A stretch of 64,000 bases of DNA. It comes from Atopomonas hussainii. GTDB lineage: Bacteria > Pseudomonadota > Gammaproteobacteria > Pseudomonadales > Pseudomonadaceae. The translations under genes were made by a program, and so were the position numbers. Each line of letters begins with the position of its first letter. Position 1 is the first letter of the stretch. Below the pieces are notes generated by a model. The model did no database searches, had not been told where the DNA came from, and was given only the letters and a program-made list of their open reading frames with translations. This document shows, one piece after another, positions 53,342 to 62,460 of this stretch. Location of the stretch: contig NZ_FOAS01000004.1 of assembly GCF_900109735.1 (NCBI RefSeq), forward strand, positions 62,001 through 126,000, in the 5' to 3' direction.

Positions 53342-53407
53342 GGGTAGCAATACGCCACTGCTGGCCACATGCTTTACTCACATGCCACCGCCATCGGAAA
53401 CGCAGTC

Positions 53408-54079
53408 ATGAGCGCGCATCAGAATTCTCGTCTTGGCCAGCTCCTGCTGGCCCGCAAACTCATCACCCCGGTTCAGCTCGAAGCCGCCATTCACGCCCAG
53501 CGCGGCAGCGGCCTGCGCCTCGGTGAACAGCTCATCGCCCAAGGCCTGCTCAGCGAAGCACAGCTGAAAAAAGCCCTGCGCAAGCAGTCCAATCTGCGCT
53601 TGGCAGCCACTATGGTGGCGGCTTTGCTGGCCCCCTTTCAGATGGCCAGCGCCGACATCCAGCGCCTGCCAACACACAGCTACAGCCAACAGATTGGCAA
53701 AGGCCTAGTGCCAATGAGTGATGAGGAGCTGGGCGATGTCAGCGCCCAAGGCCTCGACACCGCCCTGCAAGGGCTGTTTTTGAGCGCGGAAAGCGGCGAT
53801 GGCGTCGGCGTTATCCAACAGCTCAGCAAACTAGTGATGCCTGCACTGGACGCCCTAGACGCCGAAACCACCCTGCGCGATGTGCAGTACGACACCCGCC
53901 AGCTGACCTCCACCCTCAATGCCGATGGCTCGATCAACGTGCGCTTGCCGAGCTCGATTGGCGAGATGCGCTTCGACAACATCCGCGTGAAAGGCGCCGA
54001 TGTCAGCCAAAGCTTTGGCTCGCTGAGCCTACATGACATCGACCTGTCGCAGGCCAGCCTGAAAATCAGCCTGCGCTAA
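53408..54079 (+). CDS. Membrane-tethered or exported protein with N-terminal MshEN-like domain
   Basis: The 223-residue protein begins with two 24-residue motifs, RLGQLL...AIHAQ at 8-31 and RLGEQL...ALRKQ at 37-60, separated by exactly five residues (RGSGL). This matches the c-di-GMP-binding MshEN domain normally found at the N-terminus of type II secretion or pilus ATPases. A basic stretch, a hydrophobic segment at 65-82 ending MASA, and then an exported-type region with MSDEELGDVSAQG at 103-115 follow; the last resembles FilA-like pilus-associated proteins. No ATPase domain is present. The function is unknown, possibly a c-di-GMP-responsive envelope protein. An ATG 13 codons upstream is an alternative start. 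Confidence 0.8.
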   Translation: MSAHQNSRLGQLLLARKLITPVQLEAAIHAQRGSGLRLGEQLIAQGLLSEAQLKKALRKQSNLRLAATMVAALLAPFQMASADIQRLPTHSYSQQIGKGLVPMSDEELGDVSAQGLDTALQGLFLSAESGDGVGVIQQLSKLVMPALDALDAETTLRDVQYDTRQLTSTLNADGSINVRLPSSIGEMRFDNIRVKGADVSQSFGSLSLHDIDLSQASLKISLR

Positions 54080-54514
54080 TCACGCCGCGCCCGCGCTCAC
54101 CTCAACCGCAGCCTCTGGCAGCACAGGGATCGGGCGCTTCTGCTCATCAATCGCGACAAAGCTAAACACGCCGCTGATGGCGTGCTCGCGGCACTCGTCG
54201 TACATGTTCTCCACATACACATCGACCGATACTTTTAAGCTGGTATTGCCCACCTGCACCACAGTGCCTACGAGCTCGACGATCGAGCCGGCCGGTATCG
54301 CATGTTTAAAATCAATGCGATCACTGGATACCGTCACCAGCGGCAAGCGACAGAAGCGCGTGGCGGCGATAAACGACACTTCATCCATCCACGCCAGCGC
54401 AGTACCGCCGAACAAGGTGTTGTGATGATTGGTGGTCGGCGGAAATACCGCCTTAGTGACGCGTGTTACCGATTGCGCCGTGCGGCGCTGGATTTCTTCC
54501 TCGCGTGAGGACAT
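54080..54514 (-). CDS. Acyl-CoA thioesterase, YciA type
   Basis: The 144-residue hotdog-fold protein resembles the YciA/BACH acyl-CoA hydrolases, with NHHNTLFGGTALAWMDEVSF near the active site and RIDFKHAIPAGSIVEL in the central helix-strand region. It should hydrolyse acyl-CoA in the cytosol; chain-length preference cannot be read. GGAG lies ten bases before the ATG at 54514; a TTG six codons earlier is unlikely. Its stop directly abuts the stop of the convergent MshEN-like gene, with no base between them. Confidence 0.92.
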   Translation of the reverse strand: MSSREEEIQRRTAQSVTRVTKAVFPPTTNHHNTLFGGTALAWMDEVSFIAATRFCRLPLVTVSSDRIDFKHAIPAGSIVELVGTVVQVGNTSLKVSVDVYVENMYDECREHAISGVFSFVAIDEQKRPIPVLPEAAVEVSAGAA

Positions 54515-54597
54515 AGCTTTACTCCAAGCCAAACACTCTTATGCGTACCGCTATTGGGCTTGTTGTATGACACGCAGGACGAGCAAATTGCAGACAC

Positions 54598-54624
54598 AAA
54601 AAAAGCAGCCGAAGCTGCTTTTTT
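54598..54624. terminator. Bidirectional intrinsic terminator after rplS
   Basis: GCAGC and GCTGC pair around CGAA, flanked by seven A residues on one side and six T residues on the other. The element can therefore terminate in either direction. It starts 15 bases after the rplS stop and ends the rpsP-rimM-trmD-rplS operon. Confidence 0.85.
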
Positions 54625-54639
54625 CTACCAGCCAGAAAC

Positions 54640-54990
54640 TTAGGCCAGTTTTTCCTTGATGCGGGCAGCCTTGCCGGACAGCGCGCGCAGGTAGTACAGC
54701 TTGGCCTGACGTACATCGCCGCGACGCTTAACAGCAATGCTGTCAACCAGCGGGCTGTAGGTCTGGAAGGTACGCTCAACGCCTACACCGCTAGAAATTT
54801 TACGTACGGTGAACGCGCTGTTCAGGCCGCGGTTACGCTTGGCGATAACAACGCCTTCGTAAGCCTGCAGACGCTCGCGGTCGCCTTCCTTCACTTTTAC
54901 CTGCACGACAATGGTGTCGCCCGGGGCAAAAGCAGGGATTTCTTTGGTCATCTGTTCAGCTTCGATCTGCTGAATGATTTTGTTCGTCAT
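54640..54990 (-). CDS. rplS: 50S ribosomal protein L19
   Basis: L19 sits at the interface of the ribosomal subunits. The 116-residue protein starts [14 protein letters not shown] and contains [37 protein letters not shown] and [16 protein letters not shown]. It is the last gene of the conserved rpsP-rimM-trmD-rplS operon and lies 45 bases after trmD. A strong terminator follows. Confidence 0.98.
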   Translation of the reverse strand: MTNKIIQQIEAEQMTKEIPAFAPGDTIVVQVKVKEGDRERLQAYEGVVIAKRNRGLNSAFTVRKISSGVGVERTFQTYSPLVDSIAVKRRGDVRQAKLYYLRALSGKAARIKEKLA

Positions 54991-55035
54991 GTTGTGCTCC
55001 TAAGGCTGGCGTTCGTTGTGCCGGCCATCGATACG

Positions 55036-55779
55036 TTAACTATCGTTCTGCTGGCGAAAGTATTCATCCAACAGCTTTTGCTCTTCTCCAGAAAGCGAGC
55101 GGCAATCCAGAAGATCAGCGCGGCGTTCGGCTGTGCGGCCCAAGGACTGCATCAGGCGCCAGCGCCGGATATGTTCATGATTGCCGCTAAGCAGCACCTC
55201 AGGAACACGTTTGCCGTTGTACACCTCGGGACGGGTGTAGTGCGGGCAGTCGAGCAGACCGTCGGTAAACGAGTCCTCCTCGGCGGAGTCAACATGCCCC
55301 AGTGCACCCGGGAGCAAGCGAGTTACCGCGTCGATCAGCACCATGGCTGGCAGCTCGCCGCCAGACAGGACGTAATCGCCAATCGACCATTCCTCATCGA
55401 CATGCGCTTCAATGAAACGCTCATCAATCCCTTCATAGCGACCAGCAATCAGAATCAACGATTCTGCATTAGCCATCTCGCGTACCGCCGCCTGCTGTAA
55501 GGGTTGCCCCTGCGGCGACAGATAAATCACCTTAGCCTGCTCACCGGCCACCTGCTTGGCGCTAGCCAAGGCATGCTCCAGCGGCTGCATTTTCATCACC
55601 ATGCCGGGGCCGCCGCCGAAGGGGCGATCGTCCACGGTTTGATGGCGATCTTCAGTGAACTGTCGCGGGTTAACGCAGTTGAGGCTTAACAAGCCCTGCT
55701 TAACCGCTCGGCTGGTAATGCCGTATTCACTGATTGCAGCGAACATCTCAGGAAATAGCGTGATAACCGAAACGTGCAT
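55036..55779 (-). CDS. trmD: tRNA (guanine-N1)-methyltransferase
   Basis: TrmD methylates guanosine 37 next to the anticodon in a set of tRNAs and prevents +1 frameshifts. The 247-residue SPOUT-class enzyme starts [13 protein letters not shown] and has [34 protein letters not shown] and [15 protein letters not shown], which form the trefoil knot. It lies five bases after rimM in the rpsP operon. Confidence 0.98.
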   Translation of the reverse strand: MHVSVITLFPEMFAAISEYGITSRAVKQGLLSLNCVNPRQFTEDRHQTVDDRPFGGGPGMVMKMQPLEHALASAKQVAGEQAKVIYLSPQGQPLQQAAVREMANAESLILIAGRYEGIDERFIEAHVDEEWSIGDYVLSGGELPAMVLIDAVTRLLPGALGHVDSAEEDSFTDGLLDCPHYTRPEVYNGKRVPEVLLSGNHEHIRRWRLMQSLGRTAERRADLLDCRSLSGEEQKLLDEYFRQQNDS

Positions 55780-55784
55780 GCCGT

Positions 55785-56324
55785 TTAGAAATCCGCATCC
55801 CAGTCGACCAGCATTTCGCCGGCCGCCAAGTCGATGTTCAGCACAAACTGTTCTGGCAGATAGGGCAGCATGCGCTCGCGACCATCCAAGCTCCCAGCAC
55901 AGGGCTTGACCAGCATGACATCATTGGCGCCGGTTTCTTGCAGGCTATGCACCTGCCCGAGCAACTGGCCTTCTTGATTGGTCACTTTCAGACCAATCAG
56001 CTGATGCCAGTAATACTCATCGACGGCCAACTTTGGCAGCTGATCTGCAGGCAAGAGAATCTCAAAGCCTGCAAATTCGCGCGCCACTTCACGATCATCG
56101 ACGCCCTTAATTTGGGCCACGATGCTGTTGCTGTGCACGCGTATTTTGACTATCTCGACCTGCCTAGTTTCGCCATCGCGACGCAAGCGCCACTGACGAT
56201 ACTGCAACAGGTTGTCCATCGGCTCGGTAAAGGAGTGAACTTTTACCCAACCTTGGACGCCGTACACCGTGGTGATCTTGCCGAGAACAACCAGCTTCTC
56301 GGCCAGTTCAGGTGTAGCGGCCAT
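55785..56324 (-). CDS. rimM: Ribosome maturation factor RimM
   Basis: RimM assists 30S head maturation by binding S19 and 16S rRNA. The 179-residue protein has the N-terminal RimM domain, with [20 protein letters not shown], and a C-terminal PRC-barrel domain containing [12 protein letters not shown] and ending LVDWDADF. It lies five bases from both rpsP and trmD, which supports tight cotranscription. Confidence 0.97.
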   Translation of the reverse strand: MAATPELAEKLVVLGKITTVYGVQGWVKVHSFTEPMDNLLQYRQWRLRRDGETRQVEIVKIRVHSNSIVAQIKGVDDREVAREFAGFEILLPADQLPKLAVDEYYWHQLIGLKVTNQEGQLLGQVHSLQETGANDVMLVKPCAGSLDGRERMLPYLPEQFVLNIDLAAGEMLVDWDADF

Positions 56325-56329
56325 ACAGC

Positions 56330-56581
56330 TTAAGCAGCAGCTTTCGCAGCGTCTTTCAGCAGTTGAGCAACACGCTCAGACGGCTGCGCGCCCTGGCTCA
56401 GCCAGTAGCTAACGCGCTCCTGGTTGACCGACAGACGCTCTTCAGCGCCAGAGGCAACAGGATTGAAGAAACCTACACGCTCAACGAAACGACCATCACG
56501 GGCGTTACGGCTGTCGGTTACGGTCAGGTGGTAGAAGGGACGCTTCTTTGAGCCACCACGAGCAAGACGAATGGTTACCAT
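56330..56581 (-). CDS. rpsP: 30S ribosomal protein S16
   Basis: S16 is an early assembly protein of the small subunit. The 83-residue protein starts [20 protein letters not shown] and contains [13 protein letters not shown], both family hallmarks. It heads the rpsP-rimM-trmD-rplS operon. A predicted sigma70 promoter lies about 75 bases upstream. Confidence 0.98.
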   Translation of the reverse strand: MVTIRLARGGSKKRPFYHLTVTDSRNARDGRFVERVGFFNPVASGAEERLSVNQERVSYWLSQGAQPSERVAQLLKDAAKAAA

Positions 56582-56653
56582 GTGAACTTGGTCCTATAGT
56601 CGGCGCTTCACGAAAATACGAATACGCTGGGCCCCAGGCCCGAAAGGCCGCAC

Positions 56654-56681
56654 ATTCTAAGGAATCTGCGACAGTTTGCAA
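56654..56681 (-). promoter_or_regulatory. Predicted sigma70 promoter of the rpsP operon
   Basis: TTGCAA and TAGAAT are spaced by 16 bases on the minus strand, a good consensus match. Transcription would start near 56647, followed by a leader of roughly 65 bases with a GGCC-rich dyad before the rpsP ATG. Confidence 0.6.
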
Positions 56682-56725
56682 ACAGCTTTTTTATGCCCGA
56701 CGGATAACCGGTCATAAGGCTGTTT

Positions 56726-58099
56726 TTACAGCTTCGGCATGCCGCCGGGAAACATCCCGCCCATGCCGCGCATCAGTTTGGCCATGCCGCCTTTGGCGGT
56801 GACCTTCTTCATCATTTTCTGCATTTGCTTGTGCTGCTTGATCAGACGACCAATGTCTTGCACTTGCGTGCCCGAGCCCAGCGCAATCCGGCGCTTACGC
56901 GAGCCACTGATAATGTCGGGGTTACGGCGCTCTGCCGGGGTCATGGAGTTAATAATCGCCTCCATCTGCTTGAACTGTTTAGACGCGGTGTCTTCCACCC
57001 CTTCCATCTTCGACAGATTTACACCGCCGAGCATCGGCAGTTTTTCCATCAGCGAGCCGAGGCCGCCCATGTTTTTCATTTGTTGCAGCTGATCGCGGAA
57101 GTCTTCCAAGTCGAAGCCTTTGCCTTTCTTCAGCTTTTTGGTGAGCTTTTCGGCTTTTTCGCGATCCAGCGTTTGTTCGGCTTGCTCGATCAGGCTGAGC
57201 ACATCACCCATACCCAAGATGCGCGAGGCAACGCGATCGGGATGGAACGGCTCAAGGGCTTCAGTTTTCTCGCCCATACCGAGGAATTTGATCGGCTTGC
57301 CGGTGATTTGCCGTACCGACAGCGCCGCACCACCGCGCGCATCGCCATCAACCTTAGTCAACACCACACCGGTCAGCGGCAGCGCTTCATTAAAGGCACG
57401 CGCAGTATTGGCGGCGTCCTGACCGGTCATGGCATCGACCACGAACAGGGTTTCGATAGGCTTAATGGCCGCATGCAGGGCTTTGATCTCGCCCATCATG
57501 TCGTCATCGACATGCAGACGACCGGCGGTATCGAGAATCAAGACATCGGCAAATTTGAGTTTGGCTTCTTTAATCGCCGCTTCGGCGATGGCGATCGGCT
57601 TTTGCTCCGCTGTCGAGGGGAAGAAGCTCACGCCCACTTCGCCCGCCAAGGTTTCCAACTGCTTGATCGCCGCCGGGCGATACACGTCCGCACTGGCGAC
57701 CATCACCGACTTTTTCTTCCGCTCTTTTAAGAAGCGCGCCAGCTTGGCCACCGTGGTGGTTTTACCGGCACCTTGCAGGCCGGCCATCAAGATCACCGCC
57801 GGCGGCTGGGCATTGAGCGCCAAGTCTTCATTGGCCGCGCCCATCAGCGCTTCTAGCTCGCCACGCACGATTTTGACGAAAGCCTGACCGGGCGTGAGAC
57901 TCTTAGACACCTCAGTACCGACCGCACGCTCTTTGATTCGCGCGACGAAGTCTTTCACCACCGGCAAAGCCACGTCGGCTTCCAGCAAGGCCATGCGCAC
58001 TTCGCGCAGGGTGTCCTTGATGTTGTCTTCCGTCAGCTTGGCCTGCCCCGTGACATGGCGTAGCGTGTGGGAAAGGCGGTCGGTCAAATTCTCGAACAT
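56726..58099 (-). CDS. ffh: Signal recognition particle protein Ffh
   Basis: Ffh, with 4.5S RNA, binds signal sequences of nascent inner-membrane proteins and hands them to FtsY. The 457-residue protein has the helical N domain and a GTPase domain with GLQGAGKTTT at 107-116 and DTAGRLHVD. The C-terminal methionine-rich M domain contains SGSRKRRIALGSG and ends with a GGMFPGGM tail. AGGAA precedes the ATG at 58099; an in-frame start seven codons upstream is rejected on length. The 144-base gap to rpsP carries a separate promoter, so rpsP can be expressed independently. Confidence 0.98.
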   Translation of the reverse strand: MFENLTDRLSHTLRHVTGQAKLTEDNIKDTLREVRMALLEADVALPVVKDFVARIKERAVGTEVSKSLTPGQAFVKIVRGELEALMGAANEDLALNAQPPAVILMAGLQGAGKTTTVAKLARFLKERKKKSVMVASADVYRPAAIKQLETLAGEVGVSFFPSTAEQKPIAIAEAAIKEAKLKFADVLILDTAGRLHVDDDMMGEIKALHAAIKPIETLFVVDAMTGQDAANTARAFNEALPLTGVVLTKVDGDARGGAALSVRQITGKPIKFLGMGEKTEALEPFHPDRVASRILGMGDVLSLIEQAEQTLDREKAEKLTKKLKKGKGFDLEDFRDQLQQMKNMGGLGSLMEKLPMLGGVNLSKMEGVEDTASKQFKQMEAIINSMTPAERRNPDIISGSRKRRIALGSGTQVQDIGRLIKQHKQMQKMMKKVTAKGGMAKLMRGMGGMFPGGMPKL

Positions 58100-58140
58100 G
58101 GCGGGTTCCTGGCCAATCACAGCAAATACTTAAGCCGCGC

Positions 58141-58169
58141 ATTATACCCACGCCACCGGCAAGGCGTCA
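58141..58169 (-). promoter_or_regulatory. Predicted sigma70 promoter of ffh
   Basis: A perfect minus-10 box TATAAT lies 17 bases from TGACGC on the minus strand. Transcription would start about 35 bases before the ffh ATG. It lies in the divergent gap shared with the CcsA-like gene. Confidence 0.6.
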
Positions 58170-58188
58170 GGCCCAGACGGCACAAGTC

Positions 58189-58217
58189 TTTCACCACAAC
58201 CCCGGCTATGCGAAAAT
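58189..58217 (+). promoter_or_regulatory. Possible promoter of the CcsA-like gene
   Basis: TTTCAC and GAAAAT are separated by 17 bases on the plus strand, about 31 bases before the ATG at 58249. The match is modest, and the call depends mainly on spacing and position in the divergent gap. Confidence 0.3.
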
Positions 58218-58248
58218 CGCCGCTCTTGCATGCCGCAGACAAGGACCC

Positions 58249-59049
58249 ATGCAACCACTCTTACCCAGTTTGTCCGCCGCCGCGCTGTACGCGCTGGCTG
58301 GCCTCTATCAAGCGCAGCGCCTGCACACGCGTCAGGCGCCTAACAAACGCCTGCTACTTGGCTTAGGCATGCTGGCGCTGTTTGCCCACCTATTGAGCCT
58401 GCCGGGCCACTTGCTTAGCCAAGACGGCTTGGCACTGGACTTTTTTAACGCCGCCTCATTGATCGCCGCCTGCATCATTCTGATGGGCGTGGTGACCTGC
58501 GTCACTCAACCGCTGGAAAACCTACTGGTACTGCTCTACCCCATCGGTTTGCTGGCGGTACTGAGCGCGCAGTTTATTCCCGGCGGCAAGTTGGTAGTGG
58601 TACAGGAAGACGCCGGTTTACTGCTGCATATTTTGCTGTCGATCATGGCCTACGGCCTGTTATCGATCGCCATGCTGCAGTCATTACTGCTACTCGTGCA
58701 GGACCGCCAGCTGAAGAACAAGCACCCCTCGGGCCTGATCCGTAACTTCCCACCGCTGCAGACCATGGAAAAACTGCTGTTCGCCATGCTCTGGTGCGGC
58801 TGGCTATTACTCAGCGCCGCACTGGCCTCTGGCTGGGTGTTCGTTGATGACTTACTCGCCCAGCACTTAGCCCACAAAACGGTGTTCTCACTGCTGGCTT
58901 GGCTGGTGTTTGCCGTGCTGCTGTGGGGCCGCCATCAACTGGGCTGGCGCGGCAGCAAAGCCATCCGCCTGACGCTCGCGGGCTTCACCTTGCTGATGCT
59001 GGCCTATTTTGGCAGCAAGCTGGTGCGCGAATTTATTCTCCCCCTCTGA
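58249..59049 (+). CDS. CcsA/HemX-like cytochrome c assembly family membrane protein (YpjD type)
   Basis: The 266-residue inner-membrane protein has about eight transmembrane helices. It belongs to the cytochrome-c-assembly superfamily that includes CcsA, CcmC and HemX, in the YpjD-like branch common beside ffh. Candidate heme-related histidines are in LLLHILLSIMAYGLLSIAM and in LAHKTVFSLLAW; the tryptophan-rich WWD motif of true heme handlers is absent. Its exact role is unknown. It lies just upstream of a CorC-type gene with a 13-base gap, so the two are probably cotranscribed. Confidence 0.87.
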   Translation: MQPLLPSLSAAALYALAGLYQAQRLHTRQAPNKRLLLGLGMLALFAHLLSLPGHLLSQDGLALDFFNAASLIAACIILMGVVTCVTQPLENLLVLLYPIGLLAVLSAQFIPGGKLVVVQEDAGLLLHILLSIMAYGLLSIAMLQSLLLLVQDRQLKNKHPSGLIRNFPPLQTMEKLLFAMLWCGWLLLSAALASGWVFVDDLLAQHLAHKTVFSLLAWLVFAVLLWGRHQLGWRGSKAIRLTLAGFTLLMLAYFGSKLVREFILPL

Positions 59050-59062
59050 GGACATACCCACG

Positions 59063-60349
59063 GTGAACGAACTTCACCCCGCCATGCAGATCGGCTTGCT
59101 GGTTCTGCTGCTGTTACTGTCTGCCTTCTTCTCAAGCTCTGAGACCGGCATGCTCAGCCTAAACCGCTATCGCTTAAAGCACATGGCCAACGAAGGCCAC
59201 GCCGGCGCCAAACGCGCCCATGCTTTACTGCAACGCCCCGACCGCATGCTCGGCACCATTTTGGTGGGCAATAACATCGTTAACATTCTCGCGGCGTCGA
59301 TCTCTACGGTGATTGCCGTGCAGTTGTGGGGCGAAGCCGGCATTGCCATTGCCACCGCCATGCTCACAGTGGCTGTACTGATTTTTGGTGAAATCACCCC
59401 CAAGACACTTGCCGCACTGCGCCCTGAAGCGGTGGCCTTTCCGGCCTCGATTGTGCTGACCATCTTGCAGAAAGTGCTCTACCCGGTGGTGTGGCTGGCT
59501 AACTTTATGAGCAACGGCCTGCTGCGCTTGTTTGGCGTCGACACTAAGGCCAAAGCCAAAGACAGCCTGTCCGCCGAAGAGCTGCGCACAGTGGTGGATG
59601 AGTCCGGCCACGAGCTGCCGGCCAACCGGCAAAGCATGCTGCTGGGCATTCTTGACCTGGAAAAGGTGTCGGTGAACGACATCATGATCCCGCGCAATGA
59701 AGTATTCGGCATCGACCTCAACGACGACCTCGACCGCATCATCACTCAGCTGCGCACCACCACGCACACGCGCCTGCCGGTGTTTCGCGGCGACATCAAC
59801 CAAGTCGAAGGCATCATCCACATGCGCCAGATTGCGCGCCTGTTAACGCGCAATCAGCTAGATAAAGAGTCGCTGCTGGCGGCCTGTCACGAGCCGTACT
59901 TCGTGCCGGAAAGCACGCCGCTGTCGACGCAGCTGTTTAACTTCCAAAAGCAAAAACGCCGCATCGGCATTGTGGTGGACGAGTACGGCGACGTGATCGG
60001 CATTGTCACCCTGGAAGATTTGCTGGAAGAAATTGTCGGCGAGTTCAGCAACCAAGACGCGCTGCGCAACCCCGACATTCACCCGCAGGAAGACGGCACC
60101 CAAGTGATCGATGGCGCCGCCAATATCCGCGATGTGAACAAGAGCCTTGGCTGGCACCTGCCCAGTGACGGACCCAAGACCCTCAACGGTCTGATTACCG
60201 AAGCGCTGGAGCAAATCCCCGACAATAACGTGTGCCTGCGCATTGGCCCGTATTGCATGGAAATTCTGCAAGTGGCCGACAACCGCGTACGTAATGTGCG
60301 CGTGTGGGAGCTGCGCAACACGCCCGCCAAGCAAGCCGCTACGGAATAA
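59063..60349 (+). CDS. HlyC/CorC family transporter-like protein (DUF21-CBS-CorC)
   Basis: The roughly 428-residue protein has a DUF21/CNNM membrane domain at about 5-190, including SAFFSSSETGMLSLNRYRLK and LIFGEITPKTLAALRPE. A pair of CBS domains follows, with ETLEDLLEEI-like IVTLEDLLEEIVGEF, and then a C-terminal CorC_HlyC domain. Such proteins (CorB, YfjD) are linked to magnesium and cobalt homeostasis. Translation probably begins at GTG 59063, with GAGG upstream; an ATG seven codons later is possible. Its end overlaps the convergent esterase gene by 11 bases. Confidence 0.92.
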   Translation: MNELHPAMQIGLLVLLLLLSAFFSSSETGMLSLNRYRLKHMANEGHAGAKRAHALLQRPDRMLGTILVGNNIVNILAASISTVIAVQLWGEAGIAIATAMLTVAVLIFGEITPKTLAALRPEAVAFPASIVLTILQKVLYPVVWLANFMSNGLLRLFGVDTKAKAKDSLSAEELRTVVDESGHELPANRQSMLLGILDLEKVSVNDIMIPRNEVFGIDLNDDLDRIITQLRTTTHTRLPVFRGDINQVEGIIHMRQIARLLTRNQLDKESLLAACHEPYFVPESTPLSTQLFNFQKQKRRIGIVVDEYGDVIGIVTLEDLLEEIVGEFSNQDALRNPDIHPQEDGTQVIDGAANIRDVNKSLGWHLPSDGPKTLNGLITEALEQIPDNNVCLRIGPYCMEILQVADNRVRNVRVWELRNTPAKQAATE

Positions 60350-61049
60350 GCTGGCGCACCAACGCCTGGGCCCACACCTGTGCGCCCAGCGCCGAGGGGT
60401 GGTAGCCATCACGGGCTAAATACTCGCCGACAAACGCCACTTGCACCTTGGCATAGCGCGCATCACGACGCGCCGCCAAGCGTTTGAGCGCCTGATCCAA
60501 CAAGCGCGCCCGCCAGCCCAACAACTCGCGTAATAACCACGGCAGCGCCGAGAAATGCTGCAGCGGCGGCACGGCCGTCACCCACAGCGGCTGATGACTG
60601 CGCACCTGCAAGGTACTGATCAGCACGTCCATACCTTGCTGCCACTGTTTGAGCGAGCTGAAGTGGGTGGTGTCGTTCACCCCAAACACCAAGCAAATCT
60701 GTTCGAATTCACCCTGCACCTGCGGCAAGAGCCGCTCAGCAGCTTCGCGAGCGGTAATGCCGTTTTCACCGATGGCTTGCCACGCCACCGGGCGCTGCAT
60801 GCGGGCACTGAGCGCCAGCGCCAGCTGGCCGGTGATGGCCTCTTGCTGCGAGCTAACGCCGACACCCGCGACGGGCGATTCACCGAGCACCAGCAGGCGC
60901 AGCGGCTCGCCAGACAACTCCGAGCCAGCCACGCCACTTTGCGGGCCAGCGGCCTCGGGCAGACGCAGCGCGGTTTTCTTCGTCCACAGCGCTTGCGGCA
61001 AGGCGATGGGTAAACTGGCCAGCAGCGCCGACCACCACAGCCACGTCAC
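60339..61049 (-). CDS. SGNH/GDSL-type esterase
   Basis: The 236-residue protein has an N-terminal hydrophobic segment (a signal anchor or signal peptide). The SGNH blocks follow: the nucleophile in [12 protein letters not shown], where the usual GDS is GES, GVND in the third block, and the Asp/His pair in DGYHPSALG. It is therefore likely an esterase or lipase acting at the membrane or periplasm; the substrate is unknown. It starts at GTG overlapping the purT stop by four bases (GTGA), and its end overlaps the CorC-type gene. Confidence 0.88.
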   Translation of the reverse strand: MTWLWWSALLASLPIALPQALWTKKTALRLPEAAGPQSGVAGSELSGEPLRLLVLGESPVAGVGVSSQQEAITGQLALALSARMQRPVAWQAIGENGITAREAAERLLPQVQGEFEQICLVFGVNDTTHFSSLKQWQQGMDVLISTLQVRSHQPLWVTAVPPLQHFSALPWLLRELLGWRARLLDQALKRLAARRDARYAKVQVAFVGEYLARDGYHPSALGAQVWAQALVRQLIP

Positions 61050-62227
61050 AGCGTGACCTTAACCGCCGCGGCGGCTGCGCGGGCTTTGCTGCGTGCCTCA
61101 TCCTGAGTGTCACCCAGCGCCAGCGCCACGCCCATGCGGCGCTGGCCGGCCACCTCGGGCTTACCAAACAAGCGCAGCGCGGTATCCGGCACACTGAGCG
61201 CGGCGGCTAGGTTGCCAAAGCTGACCTGCTGCGAGTGGCCATCGACCAAAATCACCGCCGAGGCCGCCGGGCCAAACTGGCGAATCGCCGGAATCGGCAA
61301 GCCCAGAATCGCCCGCGCATGCAGGGCGAACTCGGATAAGTCCTGCGAGATCAGCGTGACCATGCCGGTATCGTGCGGGCGCGGCGACACTTCGCTGAAC
61401 CACACCTGATCGCCCTTGACGAACAGCTCCACACCAAACAGACCACGCCCGCCGAGGGCTTCGGTCACCTGTTCAGCAATGCGCTGCGCTTCGGCCAGTG
61501 CTTGCGGCGACATCACCTGCGGCTGCCACGACTCGTGGTAGTCGCCGCCCACCTGACGATGACCGACCGGCGCACAGAAGCTGGTGCCATTAATGTGGCG
61601 CACAGTGAGTAAGGTGATTTCGTACTCGAAATCGACAAAGCCTTCGACAATCACCCGCCCCTGCCCAGCACGACCGCCCGCTTGGGCGTACTCCCACGCG
61701 GCTTGCACATCGTCCGCACCTTTCAGCACGCTCTGGCCTTTGCCCGAGGAGCTCATCACCGGTTTGACCACGCACGGAAAGCCAATCGCCTCGACCGCTG
61801 CCTGATACTCCGCTTGCGTATCGGCAAAGCGGTACGGCGAGGTCGGCAGGCCTAGCTCTTCGGCGGAGAGGCGGCGAATGCCTTCGCGGTCCATGGTTAA
61901 ACGCGCAGCGCGCGCCGTCGGCACCACGGTAAAGCCTTCGGTTTCTAGCTCTTGCAGGGTCGAGGTGGCGATGGCCTCGATCTCCGGCACTATGTAATGC
62001 GGGCGCTCTTGCTCAATCACCCGACGCAGCTCGGCGCCATCAAGCATGTTGACCACATGGGCGCGATGCGCCACCTGCATGGCCGGGGCATTGGCGTAGC
62101 GATCGACCGCAACCACCTCGACACCCAAACGCTGTAGCTCAATCACCACTTCTTTACCCAGCTCACCAGAGCCAAGCAGCAAAACACGGGTCGCCGTGGG
62201 CGACAGCGGAGTTCCCAGAGTGGGCAT
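61046..62227 (-). CDS. purT: Formate-dependent phosphoribosylglycinamide formyltransferase
   Basis: PurT adds a formyl group to glycinamide ribonucleotide using formate and ATP, an alternative to folate-dependent PurN. The 393-residue ATP-grasp protein starts with [19 protein letters not shown] and has [12 protein letters not shown] as the ATP lid. [12 protein letters not shown] and [14 protein letters not shown] provide the metal-binding core. It is 17 bases downstream of the DUF1289 gene. Formate released by FghA could in principle feed this enzyme, but the genes are far apart. Confidence 0.97.
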   Translation of the reverse strand: MPTLGTPLSPTATRVLLLGSGELGKEVVIELQRLGVEVVAVDRYANAPAMQVAHRAHVVNMLDGAELRRVIEQERPHYIVPEIEAIATSTLQELETEGFTVVPTARAARLTMDREGIRRLSAEELGLPTSPYRFADTQAEYQAAVEAIGFPCVVKPVMSSSGKGQSVLKGADDVQAAWEYAQAGGRAGQGRVIVEGFVDFEYEITLLTVRHINGTSFCAPVGHRQVGGDYHESWQPQVMSPQALAEAQRIAEQVTEALGGRGLFGVELFVKGDQVWFSEVSPRPHDTGMVTLISQDLSEFALHARAILGLPIPAIRQFGPAASAVILVDGHSQQVSFGNLAAALSVPDTALRLFGKPEVAGQRRMGVALALGDTQDEARSKARAAAAAVKVTL

Positions 62228-62244
62228 GTGATGTCCTTGTTAAC

Positions 62245-62460
62245 TTATGAAGCGGAGGGGTTTGCCAGGTATTGGCCGCGCGCCTGCGTACGCTCATGAC
62301 AGCGCTTGAGCACGGCACGTTTTTCATCGGCGCTCATGCGCCCCCAGCGGGAAATTTCTTCGCCGCTGCGCTGGCAGCCGATGCAGATGTTGTCATCATC
62401 CAACGCACACACCGACACGCAGGGCGACTTGGGCGCCGACAGGGCGGACAACACACTCAT
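62245..62460 (-). CDS. DUF1289 cysteine-containing small protein
   Basis: The 71-residue protein has four cysteines, Cys14, Cys18, Cys26 and Cys29, in [20 protein letters not shown], followed by [20 protein letters not shown]. This is the DUF1289 pattern, which could bind a metal or iron-sulfur cluster. The role is unknown. It overlaps the gamma-carbonic-anhydrase-like gene by four bases (ATGA) and precedes purT, so it is probably part of one transcript. Confidence 0.92.
   Translation of the reverse strand: MSVLSALSAPKSPCVSVCALDDDNICIGCQRSGEEISRWGRMSADEKRAVLKRCHERTQARGQYLANPSAS

Noticed and set aside
56682-56725. Inverted repeat after ffh (AAACAGC...GCTGTTT with an inner TTATG/CATAA stem) as a terminator
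   Set aside because: The arms are interrupted by unequal bulges and no T-run follows; it also reaches the predicted rpsP promoter, so I do not call it a terminator.
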